Origin: Teratosphaeria epicoccoides
Lineage: Eukaryota > Ascomycota > Dothideomycetes > Mycosphaerellales > Teratosphaeriaceae
NCBI GenBank assembly: GCA_021401465.1
Contig: JADDMT010000088.1
Span: 60,860-124,859 of the forward strand
Length of the DNA stretch: 64,000 nucleotides
Reading direction: 5' to 3'
Under the pieces are notes generated by a model. The model did not search any database. It saw only the letters and a program-made list of their open reading frames with translations, and was not told the origin of the DNA. The translations under genes and the position numbers were made by a program. The number at the start of each line of letters is the position of its first letter. The first letter of the stretch is position 1. Shown piece after piece: positions 1-11,700 of this stretch.

Positions 1-672
1 AGCACAACACCGCAGAAGGCCTGGACGTCTTCATGTCTTTCCTCTACTACTCCACCATGCGCTCGATTACTTGCTTGCTCACTCCACTCTTAGCATCACA
101 ACCCCCAGCCCACGTTGTCTCCGCCTATGCCGGAGGTTCGGAGAAGCAGGCCAAGTGATATGCGGAAGACCTTTCACTTGGGCAGAATCTTGCGTTCGCG
201 AATGCGCGCAGACATATCACAGCTACAACGACTGTTTCCTTCGAGGAGATGGCTCGAGAGCATGCCGAGAAGTTGAGCCTAATTCACGTCTTTCCTGGTC
301 TGGTATTCAAACAAGGGATGTATGATCCTTCGAACCCGCTCTGGTTTAGATTGCGAGGATTGCTATTGCATCGCTAGTGAGAGGCTTTAGCTTGCGTGTT
401 AGTCCGGAGGAAACGGGAGCGATAATGCTTTCCGCTTCTTGAGGCCGTCCGGCTGCTGGCCAGGAGAATGAGAGCGAGCAACACTTGGAGATTGCTAGGG
501 GCACTGATGGAATTGTTGGTGATGGGGCGTGTTCCTGCAAGTTTACTGGTTAGGTCGATAAGCTCGGGGGTTCTATGAACATCTCCAGGATGAGAAGACA
601 GATGTGAAGATATGGGAGCACCGTCTGGCTGTTTTCAAGGCGATTGCAAGTGGCGAGAGGTTTGACGGCTGA
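1..672 (+). pseudogene. Short-chain dehydrogenase-like relic, cut by the window edge
   Basis: Conceptual translation gives stretches typical of fungal SDR-like oxidoreductases: AEGLDVFMSFLYYS near 12-53, FANARRHI near 197-220, EEMAREHAEKLSLIHVFPG near 246-302 and YEHLQDEKTDVKIWEHRL near 574-630. They do not form one open frame. The first block (frame starting at 6) contains an in-frame TGA at 156-158, where an Arg codon would fit, and ends at a TAG at 375-377 after an apparent 1-nt loss. A second block, in another frame, carries SPEETGAIML and ends at 440-442. The C-terminal block is in the third frame and ends with a TGA at 670-672. One stop plus two or more indels argue for a dead gene. The N-terminal Rossmann part, if it exists, lies left of the window. 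The family call is by resemblance and the substrate is unknown. Confidence 0.6.
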
Positions 673-1029
673 CATTCCATCATATTATGACTTGCCTGGT
701 GATGGGGTCATGCAAATGGAAGACGAGCCAGCCTCTCAACAGCAAGCACATGGCAACGAGCTGCTGACTAACGAGGCGGGCAGCAGCTCCTTCAGAACTC
801 TTCCCGCTGGCCGCGCATCAAGGTAGGAATGTAACCTTTTCTTTAATCAAGCAATCTGGCAGACCTTGACGATGCGCGAATCAGAGAGAGCACTTACATC
901 TGGTTGGGGCTGAGGTTTAGGGACAAGTGATCCTTCGCGAGATGTGTAAAAGCCTCTGTGGCGCTGCATCCAAGAGCACTACGCGTGGGACCTGGACACC
1001 TCTGTTCGCGAACGCAAGAGCAGTGAATC
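673..1029. other. Intergenic region upstream of the Zn2Cys6 gene
   Basis: Between the SDR relic and the ATG at 1030. It contains a 180-nt open stretch (644-826), but a stop codon (1024-1026) lies in frame just before the ATG, so no direct N-terminal extension is possible. A 5' untranslated exon or promoter is the likely content. I see no motif I can name. Confidence 0.4.
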
Positions 1030-3886
1030 ATGACGGGAAAGAAAGACCCATCGCCACATGACGAGTATTTCAACGACCTTGCAAAGCAGGCGCCCAAGCA
1101 CATTGAACAGCAGGATGAGCAACGGCGAGAGTCGCAAGACCAGCTGCCTAAGCCCAAGAGAATAGCATGTGTGCTGTGTAGGAGGAGGAAGCTGAAGGTG
1201 AGCTCATGAACGGCAACATTGCACTTGCGACAACCACTGACCAGGATCCATCTACTCTGGGTAGTGCGACGGCAAGAAACCTGCATGCGGAACATGCGCC
1301 AGGCTGCAGCACGACTGCTCATACGATGAAGTCAGGCGCAAGAGCGGTCCAAAGAGGGGCTACGTGAGAGCATTGGAGGCTCGTTTGGCTCAGGTGGAGA
1401 CCTTTTTGAAGACGCAGGATGATTACCCAGGACAGGGCAGTCAGCAGAGCGCTGCTACTCCTTTGATGGGCGATGCTGCTCAACAGGACTTCCCAATGGG
1501 CGCCAGCGGTGGGGATGGCAATAGAAACCTCCTTCCTCACGTAGTACTGTCTTTCAATATCCACGATGATCCTGTTCAGACGCAGCTACCGTCTGCTGGT
1601 TTTAGCGATGAGAACGACAATGGAGCCATGTCTGTCGAGGAGAATTCCACATGGGAGATGATTGGACTCGGTCTTGATGAGCCGCTCCCCGCCCAGGATG
1701 CGATCAATGAACTGGACCAGGGATTCTTTGAAAAGGTACATCCGTCTGTGCCTGTCATCCACCGTCCCAGGTATTACGCTGCCATGAACTTGGCACCACA
1801 CATGCGGCCGCCGGTCTGCTTGAGATATGCAATGTGGGCGAGCGCGGCCGCAGTGATGGGCAGGTACGAGGCATCCCGCGAGCATTTTTACGCTCGAGCG
1901 CGCAAGCACATCCAGCAGGATGAGATGAAAGGCCACGGGGAGAGCATAATCACGCTCGCACACGTTCAAACGTGGACACTTCTGGCTACCTACGAATTCA
2001 AGCAGATGTTCTTCCCTCGGGCCTGGATGTCATCAGGTCGGGCTGCTAGGTTGGCTCAAATGATGGGCCTCCACCGCCTGGATGGAGCAGGTCTGGACGT
2101 GAAACAGTGCCTGCCACCGCCGAAAGACTGGACCGAGCGGGAAGAGCGAAGGCGGACCTGGTGGATGTGCTTCTGCATCGACCGCTACGCAAGTATAGGT
2201 ACTGGTTGGCCAATGAGTATCGAGGAAAGAGACATTGTGTCCAATTTACCTGGAGATGAAGATGCATATGAAGCCAATAGGCCAAGCAAGACCATGACGT
2301 TACAAGAGGCACTGGAGCCGCAAGGTGCACGCAAGCTTTCAAGCTTTGGTGGTGTAGCCGTAATGGCCTGCCTGTTCGGAAGAAACCTTCTACACCTCCA
2401 TCGCCCAAGTCCCAACGATAAAGACGACGATCTGAACGGTGAATTCTGGATGCGGCATAGGCAAATTGACAGTATCTTGCTAAACACAGCGTTGACTTTG
2501 CCCGATGCCTTGAGAATGCCTTCCGGACTCAACAATGCCAACTCTGTCTTCATGAATATGAACATCCACACTTCGACCATCTGTTTGCACCAGGCGGCCA
2601 TATTCAAGGCTGATAAGAATCGATTGCCTGCAAGGATATCTGCTGAAAGTAAGGTAAGGTGTATTGCAGCCGCAGCCGAAATCGCGAATATCATGCGACA
2701 GGTGAGCCATCTAGACATGTCTGCGGTAAGTCGCCAACCATACAGGCGCCATGACCGAGCTGACACATTTCAGATGAACCCTTTCATATGCTTCTGCCTC
2801 TATGTCGCGGCGCGTGTGTTCGTACAGTACATGAAGTCTAGGCCAAACGACAGCCAGATAAAGGCATCGTTGCAGTTTTTGCTGTCGGCCATGCATGCCA
2901 TCAAGCGCAAAAATCCGCTTACTGAGTCTTTCCTGGTCCAGCTCGATGTCGACCTAGAGGCTGCGGGTTTGGAAGACTCAAGAACACTTCGAGACCAGGT
3001 CGTCGCCAATCCTGATGCCAGAATACAAGCTGAAGGATGCCCGCTGTCGCACATTGGGCTGAGGCCAATTGATCAGAGCAGAGATAGCAACAACGAGCAC
3101 GCCGATCGTAGGCCAGGCTCCTACAATACGCGCAGGAGACCTACATACGGTGACAACGGACTGTGTATATACGATAACCAGGCTCAACACACGAACATCC
3201 TTCCAAACATCGGATCGGCTTCGGCTTCATTTCAGCAGCAGAATCAGGAGGTGACTGATTACCTCATCCAGACGCCCAACTTTGATCTTCCGCAACGGCA
3301 AAGAACGCCTGGAACGTTGGCAGGTTCTAATCCAGGGTCGTACAAGAGCCCGAATAGCAGTGGCGATGGGATGTACACCACTCCAGATAATAACAGCAGC
3401 AACAAAGCCCAGACACCAATTTCCAGCGCTCAGTCACGTCAGCAGAACGTGAGCTCCAATACCTCGCTCAACGGACATTCTCCGGGCAACCACCCGAAAG
3501 ATGGCCTGGTACCTGGCGCAATACTGTGGACCAGTGACTTTGGCAGCACAGGTAGCAATTCCGTTGGTCACTTCAATTCTGGTAGTCACGCGGACCCTGT
3601 AAGCACAGTTTTTCAACTCCACGACTTTCCAGATACCATTCCCGAGCAGCCAGCGTCGGATACCGGCTCCGTGATGTCGATGCAGCAGGAACCCACAGGT
3701 TTTGGCAGGACACGCTTCACGCCTGGACATACAGGGATGACGCCTTCAGGATTAACGCCAGGGTCAGATAGCATGTATGGAGGCGACATGATGGGCCTTA
3801 CTGAGGCGGACTGGAACATGGTGATGAATGGTTTTGATGAATGGTCTACAGGGGTTCAGCCACCCCAACATGGTGTTGCTCAGTGA
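1030..3886 (+). CDS. Zn2Cys6 fungal-specific transcription factor
   Basis: Likely a nuclear DNA-binding regulator. Three exons are inferred. Exon 1 is 1030-1197, intron 1198-1264 (GTGAGC...GGTAG, branch CTGAC). Exon 2 is 1265-2725, intron 2726-2773 (GTAAGT...TTTCAG, branch CTGAC). Exon 3 is 2774-3886. The product is about 913 aa. The binuclear zinc cluster, around residues 49-76, reads CVLCRRRKLK then CDGKKPACGTC and a sixth Cys after ARLQHD. A basic linker (SGPKRGYVR) and a heptad segment (ALEARLAQVE) for dimerisation follow. The middle-homology region (PF04082-like) covers roughly residues 200-520, including WMCFCIDRYASIGTGWPMS. The C-terminal 350 residues are Gln/Ser/Gly-rich low complexity. 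The second intron is 48 nt without a stop, so a naive reading would keep 16 extra residues. The ATG at 1030 is supported by the in-frame stop just upstream. The target genes are not deducible. Confidence 0.9.
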
Positions 3887-4382
3887 GTATAGCCACGGCC
3901 AGGAGTTTTATTGAGATTAGCGTAGGGATATGGGCCGATGAGATCAAGATATACCTAGGTATTTACATGATCTGGCTGACGGTGCGGGCATTTGAGCACG
4001 AGCTCTCCCGCTTTGTGGATGCAGGTATGCATATACGGCAAATACTGTTTGTGTAGAATATATCGAGACGTACTCTGCGCGCTGATCTTGGGAAATCGCC
4101 GAGAACACACTGCTGCTGTGCAACATCATTGACCCAGATGTGAGCAAGGCTTTGTATCTGGCAAGCTTCAGCGTTTTGCGCACCAGCCGAATGTGATCCC
4201 AGAGAGCAGTAGCGTTCACGGGCAAAAGCCGGTTGGCCGACCGCAATAGCCGATACCGGTTCATGTTGCAGTCATTGAGGGTCTTTTGAAAATATGGGAA
4301 ACTGACCTTTCGTGCGCCAATAGACACATTACTAGGCTATCACACCAACGCACAAGCCTCAGAAGCATACCCGATCGCCACC
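3887..4382. other. Intergenic region between two plus-strand genes
   Basis: Probable 3' UTR of the Zn2Cys6 gene and promoter of the dehydrogenase gene. No coding signal or repeat is seen. Confidence 0.4.
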
Positions 4383-5516
4383 ATGACCAAGCCGAAAGCT
4401 CTACTCCTGGGCCGCATCGAGCACGCCAAAAATACCTGGAATGCTCTGTCCGACGTGGCAGATCTCATTGAGCCTCAATCGACGAATCGCGATGACTTTA
4501 TCAAAGAATGCAAATCTGGACGTCTGGATGGCGTCCTCGCCATGTACCGCACATTTTCTTCTGCAAAAATCACTGGCACCTGGGACGAGGAATTGATCAG
4601 TGCTTTGCCAAAGTCTGTGCAGTTTGTGAGTCATAACGGGGCTGGGTAAGCAGAAAAATTGCCCGTAACGCATTGAGACGCCTACTGACCAGTGTGTTTA
4701 AGTTATGATCAAATAGACGTGCTTGCCTGCTCGTCCAGGGACCCACCGATCAAAGTGTCCAATGTGCCAACTGCAGTCGACGACGCAACGGCCGATACCG
4801 CGATCTTCCTGACTCTCGGTGCGTTGCGACGTCTCCACGTGTCGATGATGAGCGTGCGAGCAGGCGACTGGAAAGGCAAGACGCCGCCACCTTTGGGCCA
4901 TGACCCGGAAGGCAAAGTACTGGGGATTCTGGGTATGGGAGGCGTTGGTCGGAACATGAAGAAGAAATTGGATGCCTTTGGCATGAAGGCGATTTACCAT
5001 AATCGTAAGCCGTTGAGTGCCGATTTGGCGGGTGATGCGAAGTATGTGAGTTTCGACGAGCTGCTTGCTCAGTCGGATGTACTTAGTTTGAATTTGCCGT
5101 TGAATGTGAGTCTTGCTATTCCTTCTCCTTCCTCACCGGTAGACATGCGTCAAAGATGCTGATTCCTCCGGCAGAAGGACACCCGCCACATCATCTCCGA
5201 ACCGGAATTCGCAAAGATGAAGAAGGGCGTCGTCATCATCAACACAGCCCGCGGCGCCGTGATTGACGAAGCAGCTCTTGTCGAAGCCCTTGACAGCGGC
5301 CATGTCGCTTCGGCCGGCCTCGACGTCTTCGAGGAAGAACCCAAGATCCATCCAGGTCTGCTGAAAAACCCACACGTGATGCTCCTCCCGCACATGGGCA
5401 CCAACACGTTGGAGACTCAAACGAAGATGGAGGAATGGAACATTGGGAACGTGCGGTCGGCATTAGAGACGGGGAAGCTGAAGTCCATAGTCTCTGAGCA
5501 GGCTGACATGCAGTGA
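4383..5516 (+). CDS. GOR1: D-isomer-specific 2-hydroxyacid dehydrogenase (glyoxylate reductase type)
   Basis: Expected reaction: NAD(P)H-dependent reduction of glyoxylate or hydroxypyruvate. Three exons: 4383-4645, 4703-5105 and 5175-5516, with introns 4646-4702 (GTAAGC...TTTAAG) and 5106-5174 (GTGAGT...GGCAG). The product is 335 aa, the usual length for the family. Visible motifs are NGAG|YDQIDV at the first splice junction, ATADTAIFLTLGALR, the Rossmann loop GILGMGGVGR, the catalytic Arg in NTARGAVIDE, the Glu in AGLDVFEEEP and the proton-donor His in LLPHMGTNT. These match the Saccharomyces Gor1 pattern closely, from my knowledge of that family. No targeting peptide is evident, so a cytosolic location is inferred. 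The exact substrate cannot be told apart from other 2-oxoacids. Confidence 0.9.
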
Positions 5517-5799
5517 CCTGTGCGAAGAAAAGCGTTTATTTGATGTCTGATGCCGGATGCAGCATCTACAGCGTAGAGGTTTACGAATACATAGAAATAG
5601 ACGAGACTGTCAATTGAGCCGGCGCTCTGAGCACACCCCTTTTCGCCATTTGAACCCGCGCCGAAGATGCAAGATGTGAACATGGTATCTTCGCTAAAGT
5701 CATATACTGCTGCTGCTGCTGCCGCCACGCTGATAGTGCGATTTACAGCTCTGCCGCCCTGTCGCACCAGGCTCGCGACACGTCAAGATGAGGCAACTC

Positions 5800-7573
5800 T
5801 CATTGCTTCTGCAATGCCCACCCACGCATCGCCATACTACAAACCCGTTGTATTACCTGCGTCGTGCCCGCCTGATCTTCCGTTTCTACGAAGCGACGGG
5901 CAACGTGGAGCTTATTGATATCATCGGTCTGGTCATCCGGGGACGCCAGCAAGTGCTTGGCATGCTGTGGCTCCGCCAGCCGGCCACTGAGATGTCGTGC
6001 AACGGAAATAGAATAGAGCACGTCGCGGTTCTCCAGCATTCCGAGTATACTTCGCATTCCCGCTAATGCCTCGCTGATCTCACGCTGGCCTGTAGGGTCG
6101 GTATGGTCATCGTGCGCCGAGACGAAGCGTCCTAGATTGTGCCAGAATGAGTGTTCGCTGTATTTCCTTCGCTCCATGTTCTGGTTTGGTGACGATGGTA
6201 TGGCACTGGGAGTCAGGATCTGGCTGGTGAGCAGATGCTCCACCGTGTCGACACGAGCAGATACCTCAGAGTCTGGTAATGCCTGCCGTGCCATGTCTGC
6301 GAGAAGCCAGACGAGCCTGGCCTCGAGTGATCGTAGTTGGTTCGTAGTGGCCGTCGAATCTGCCTGGACTTTGAGTTGCTCTGAACATTGCGCGACAAAG
6401 TCATTGAGCTCTGGCATGCTGGACAGAATACCAAGACCCTGTGTCGTGAACCAGTCCGTCTCAAATAGCTTGTCGAGACCGGGTGCGAAGTGAAAGGTGT
6501 AAAGGTCGTTGACTTCCTGAGTCACACGTGGTGATAGTGGCGGAGGTGTGTTTCGTCGCTGATATTTGGGCGGTACGTCGTTGATCGCGAACAGTTCATC
6601 CATGGTCACGCTTTTGACTGACAGAAAAGTCAGTATAAACATCAGGTTGGTCAGGTGAGCTTACTTCGACGCTCAGACAATAGGCTGGTGTGGTGGTGCC
6701 GTGTGATGTCTAGCGAATGGTCGCCAGATCCAAGTGCTGGATCCAGTGATACGCCGTATTCTACGAACGCACCACCAGTCGCCGGATAGCTGTGTGGATT
6801 GATATATTGACTCGCTGATACTGACGTGGGTGTCGCTGGCGCCTGTACAGGTGTCGAGTCCGGTCTGGCGGCGATTGCAGCGGGCCCGGCTGTCTGTTGT
6901 TTGAATATAGGGTCGTACCCAAGACACTCTCGTTTTGACTTGGCGCAATTGCGGCACGTTGGCTGTCCTTCGTCGCACTGCACATATAAGTGACAATTAG
7001 CTCGTGGGCTGAAGCATCCGGGATGTGTCGCGTATTGCTTGATGTTTTAGCCTTCTCGCTTACTCGCTTCAGTGGGCCGGTCCATAACCGGACGTCGCAA
7101 GTCACACCACGACGTTTATACCACTTATCGACGCAACGATATGCACATACCTTTATTCTTCTCTTGCGACATGTCATGCATCCAGTCTTGGTCCGTCTCT
7201 TGATTTCCTTCTTGTGTCGCCCGCCGCTCAATTGGCGCGCGTCGAGCGGTGTCTGCGGCGGAATCGCCGCGTATCGCATTAGACCTCCACCGCTGACCAC
7301 CGGCGCGGGCTGCAGTCCGCCATTGACATACGGCGCGTACTGGTTTGCGGAAGCGTAGGGCGGAGGCTGTTGCATAGGGATCATGGTCGCGGGCGCTGGT
7401 GCGTACTGCTGTGGCTGCTGCATGCCCGTCTGACTCTCGAAGTACTGAATCGGAGGCAGCGCTCCCTGCTGCATCAAACTCTCATCTGGCGATGCGCGCA
7501 GCTGCGGCTGATTATCCGCGTGGTGCACCGGATTCCCAAAATGCTGCTGGTGCTGTTGCAATGCAGGCTGCAT
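5800..7573 (-). CDS. Zn2Cys6 transcription factor, short form without clear middle-homology domain
   Basis: Three exons on the minus strand: 7573-7151, 6977-6665 and 6617-5800. The introns are 7150-6978 (GTATGT...TGCAG, 173 nt) and 6664-6618 (GTAAGC...GTCAG). The product is about 517 aa. A Gln/Pro-rich N-terminus is followed by a basic segment (KKEIKRRTKTG) and the zinc cluster CMTCRKRRIK|CDEGQPTCRNC with the sixth Cys in KRECLGYDP. The C-terminal half carries a mostly helical region (LYTFHFAPGLDKLFETDWF) rather than an obvious PF04082 domain. ATG 7573 is the first ATG in frame. The frame stays open without an ATG to about 7655 (RRERVSSFSPLDT), so an upstream exon with a different start is possible. 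Likely nuclear; target genes unknown. Confidence 0.87.
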
Positions 7574-7655
7574 GCTCTGCACAATACTGGTGTCTAGAGG
7601 ACTAAAGGAAGACACTCGCTCCCGCCTGTCATCGATGGCAGCACCACGCGGGCGT

Positions 7656-8755
7656 TAGCGCACGGCTGTATAGCATGAATGCAGGCCGAGTCCCGATCAA
7701 GTCCCTCAGGTCGCTTATTTGAGCGGCCCCATTAATTCGTCGTGATTGCAGGGAAGCTCGGCCTAGGAGGTAGCTACGCGCCGAGTCGTGGCAAGTCTCG
7801 CGCTTCGCCACTCCTATGATGCCTCACCTATCGCAGCATGATACCAGGTCGGAATGACTACGCAGGATGCCTTCTTCGAATTGTCGAAGACGCGCGATGG
7901 CCAACTTTGGGGAATATTTCGTACAGAACTAAACTTCTTGGAGGGCCAATCTGCTGCGGGACTAACGATGGAATGTGGGGAAGCGACGGGCCCAGTCGGC
8001 TCTTGCCTTTTTTAGCCGCCAGAGGTTCGGTCGTGCCCGGTGTGATTCGATGATGGACTTTTCAATCGACGTCCGTTCTGCAAATTGGTTCATACCCTGG
8101 CTTCCTCAACGCGATCAGGGCGACAGCAAACCCGAATTGGAATGGTACTCTGGAAGCGAAAGAAAGCAAGCATAAGACCTTTAGTACCACATACTTACAG
8201 CTAAGTAATCCCGCTATCATATGCTGTTGATTTCCGTGTTCTCTGAAACGCTGCAGTATGCTATGCTCCCAGCCGTGCTTTTCATTTCCCCCATGAACGG
8301 CATATGCGTATCCTACTCTCACACTGCCTGTAGAGGAGCCAGGGGCCACGGCATCTCCAGTGAAACCCAAGCAGCTGATCGATCCTTCACCTCTTGTCTG
8401 TGCAGTTTTCTAAATAGCGTCGAGTCTGGCGCTTCCCTCTCTACCTCTTTATGCAACAGGCCTCAACATTAGCAATCATTCTGCCTGCTCCAGTGTATAT
8501 CCCAACCCTTGATGTTCTGTCTGGTGTTGGACTGTTATTACAATGTGCATGAGCGATTGCTCCTGCCTGCATGTGCGTATCTCTCTCCCTCGGCCACAAG
8601 CAAAACGAGGCCTGGTACCAAAGCTTTTCGCGCATAAATCGTGAGGCACCCTGAACGCCATGCTCAAGTGCCGTCAAAGATGACAAAGAAAAACGGATAG
8701 AGTGTTCGCCATCGCAGCAGCAATGGCGATTGTCGTGTTAGTGTCTGTGGTCTCG
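7656..8755. other. Intergenic region, no gene seen
   Basis: It lies between the 5' end of the minus-strand Zn2Cys6 gene and the 3' end of the next minus-strand gene. Only short unconvincing open frames occur. Presumably the regulator's promoter and the neighbour's 3' UTR. Confidence 0.4.
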
Positions 8756-11700
8756 CTACCGCGGTGGTATTGTCAGGTTCAGCATGCGCTGTGCAAGATC
8801 TGCTTCTGGCCGATGAGATACTTCGAAGTCTCGCTCATCTGAACCGTCGTTGTCCGTCAACGCCATGTCCCTTCGCGACCTTCTTAGCTCTGTTGGGCTC
8901 TCCGGAACTTGATCGTGAAAGCCGTTACGAAATCCTGACGCGTACCCATTGCCTGCGCTCTCATGGCTGTCGTGCGGATCGTGCCTCCGCGGGCTTGAAT
9001 ACAGGCCTTCCGCCTCACGCAGAGCTTCCTTGACTCGTCGCGTAAGATCCTTGACGTGGGGAACCAGACGTCGAAGCGTACTGGTAGTAAACTCCACTTT
9101 CTTCGTAGGGGAAGCCATGTTGACTGCGGGAGAATGCGAGCCAGTACGCTGGGTTTGCAGCGCTTCGATCACTGAGCGTGCCATTGCTTCAGAATCCTTC
9201 CGAGGTCGTCCAGGGATCGGCGTACTGTACATGCCATGATGCTTCAGATTGAATGCAACAGGCTCGGCATCGCTAAGGAGCGTGCTATCTGCAAGCTTCG
9301 TGATCTCGGGGCTACGAGATCCCGCATCAGCCGGAGTGTGCACTGCAGAGTCGTCGAAGGCATTTATATCGAAACCCGGAGATGACGGCGGAGATTGTCG
9401 AGGCTGCAACGTCTGCTCGGACGAGCTCTGGTCCGCAAGTGCAATCATGCCGTCGACTTCGTGCCAATCCTTTTGGTATGCACCGTCCAACATGCCCAAT
9501 GTTGCAGCACGCGTGCGGAGCTCTTTCAGTTCCTCAATGTGCAGGCCCCACTCCTTCAGCAACACCATGTTGGCCATGACATTTTGATGCGACTCTAGGA
9601 TCGCCTTTGGCACAAACATATGATGCCCGTTGTCGATTCGCTTTGTACCACTAGCGGCGGCAGCTGTCGATACTGGTGGCTTGCAGTCTTCAAAGTCGAA
9701 ATCGTTGTCCCAGTCCTCGCTCACAGTCTTGCTTCCTACGCCCCAGGTGCCAAATTTGTTTGTAGGCACTGCCCGCTTACCGTCAAGGTCTGGTGCAACA
9801 GGCACACTCTGGCTACGAGCATGCATTCCACTGGGAGCTCGCCGACCCGTAGTCCTGCTACCTCTGTTTTCGGGATCCTTCTTACCGTGAACAGTGCGTG
9901 GCCTCGGTGGTGTTTGATCAGGATGGCTCGGACTCGGCTGCTGCTCGACCCACTCGAAAATGTTTGCTTTCTCGGTTCCGCCATTGCTCCAACGATTTGG
10001 CGATGAGTGGGAAGAGACCGCATTAGCAGACCTCGAGAACATGGTCGGATCAAATGGTACTCGTGCGGTCGGGGTAAGGTAGTGGGATGCTTCATTGCTC
10101 TGCGGCTGAATACCGAGCCCTTTAGTTTTAACGGGATTGTCGAATGCAGCATCCCAGTCAATCTCATCAGGATCTGCCATCACTGGTGGCGATGATGCAA
10201 ACGATTGCTGCGTGGCTTTGCCGGCAGAAGGGGTTGTAGTAGCGCTTTTGTCTCGTACTGAGCGGACAGGGGTGCTGAGGACGCTCTCTTCCTCCTCGAT
10301 CGTGCTATGCCTGAATCTCGTGCCCTGCCCACTGCTCGAGAGATGGCCATCATTCAAGAGATCGGCTAGCCTGGTGCTGCGTCCTGAAGAGAATATTGGA
10401 GGCGAATCGTCAAAGATCGTGTCAATATGTGGACCTCTCTTGCCAGAGCTGCTTCGCGTTGTTCGAGTCTGGAAGGAATCATATGCATTTTCACTGTGGT
10501 AATCCGTGCTGTAGCCTCCAATTGACTTCCTGTCACTGACAGAGCCAACGGTAGACACGTTCGCCGATGGTGGAGCAGACGTTCGGGCGACAACCGACTC
10601 CGCAGTAACAGACCGTGAGCGGTCTGGCCCGAAGATTGGGGACGGGGTCGCAAATCGCGAAAATGTGTCTGGAAGAGGCGAGTCGCGAAAGAAGGATTCT
10701 TGGGACCGCGGAGTCTCAGATGCAGAACCCAACCGAGAGTCGGACATGCGCGAAACGCTTTTCGTTTTGGCTTTTGACGAAGAATAGATATCGCGGTAGA
10801 TTACCTGCGGATCAGTAAAATCGCGTCGCTTTGCTGGTGGCTCCTGGTCCAAATTGCCACCCATAGGTGTGGGCGCTGTGGCAACGCGCGGTCGTGACTT
10901 TCGCGACAGTCGTTGCGACAAGGACGATTTTCCTGCGCTTGAAGAAGGGCGTTTCCAAGGCGGCTGCGGGCCGGCCAAAAGCAGGTCACTTATGGAGAAA
11001 GAGCGCCTTGATACGGAAGCCGCGTCATCAGCACGCGGAGAGGCAGCGACGTTTGTTGGCAATGCCAGATCCACTTTTGGCAGGCTCTCTTCCTCGTCGC
11101 TTGACCCATCATCCACCTCAATCGTCGAGCGCTTCACCACGAGGTCACGCGCAGAAACTAACACCGGGGTGTATCTTCTGTCTGGATACACTCGCCGTAT
11201 AGGATTCGGAATGCCTGTTGAATTTCGTCTTCGGCCGACCGTCCTCTTGTCCGCAAGTATCTTGGGAGTGAAGTAGTGCCGCAACTCAAGACATTTTGAG
11301 TCAGGAGTCTCATGCTCTCGCTTCCGGACCCGACTCAGCCGCTGCTGCTGCTTAGCCGTGCGCTGGTGACTTGTCGCGGGTCGCCGGAGCACAGGTAGTC
11401 GAGAGGCTGGACTGGACTGCTGGTAAGAGCCATTGGAACTGCTCGGGGACAATGTGCGTTTGACTAGCTTGTTGGGCTGTTGCGAGGACGTCGGTCTCTC
11501 GAAGATTGGTGTAGTGGAGTCGCTGTTCGAGAAGGTCATGGACCCATTGGAGTGCGAGTGGGCAGCCGAAGTAGGACGCGAAGTGGACGCATGACTGGAG
11601 TTGCGTGACCCCGAGGGAATGTTGCCAGACCATCGCCGGAGGAAAGCGGGTGGTCTAAGTGCAGCACCAGATCGCGAACTCGCGGGGGACGTATCGTCGC

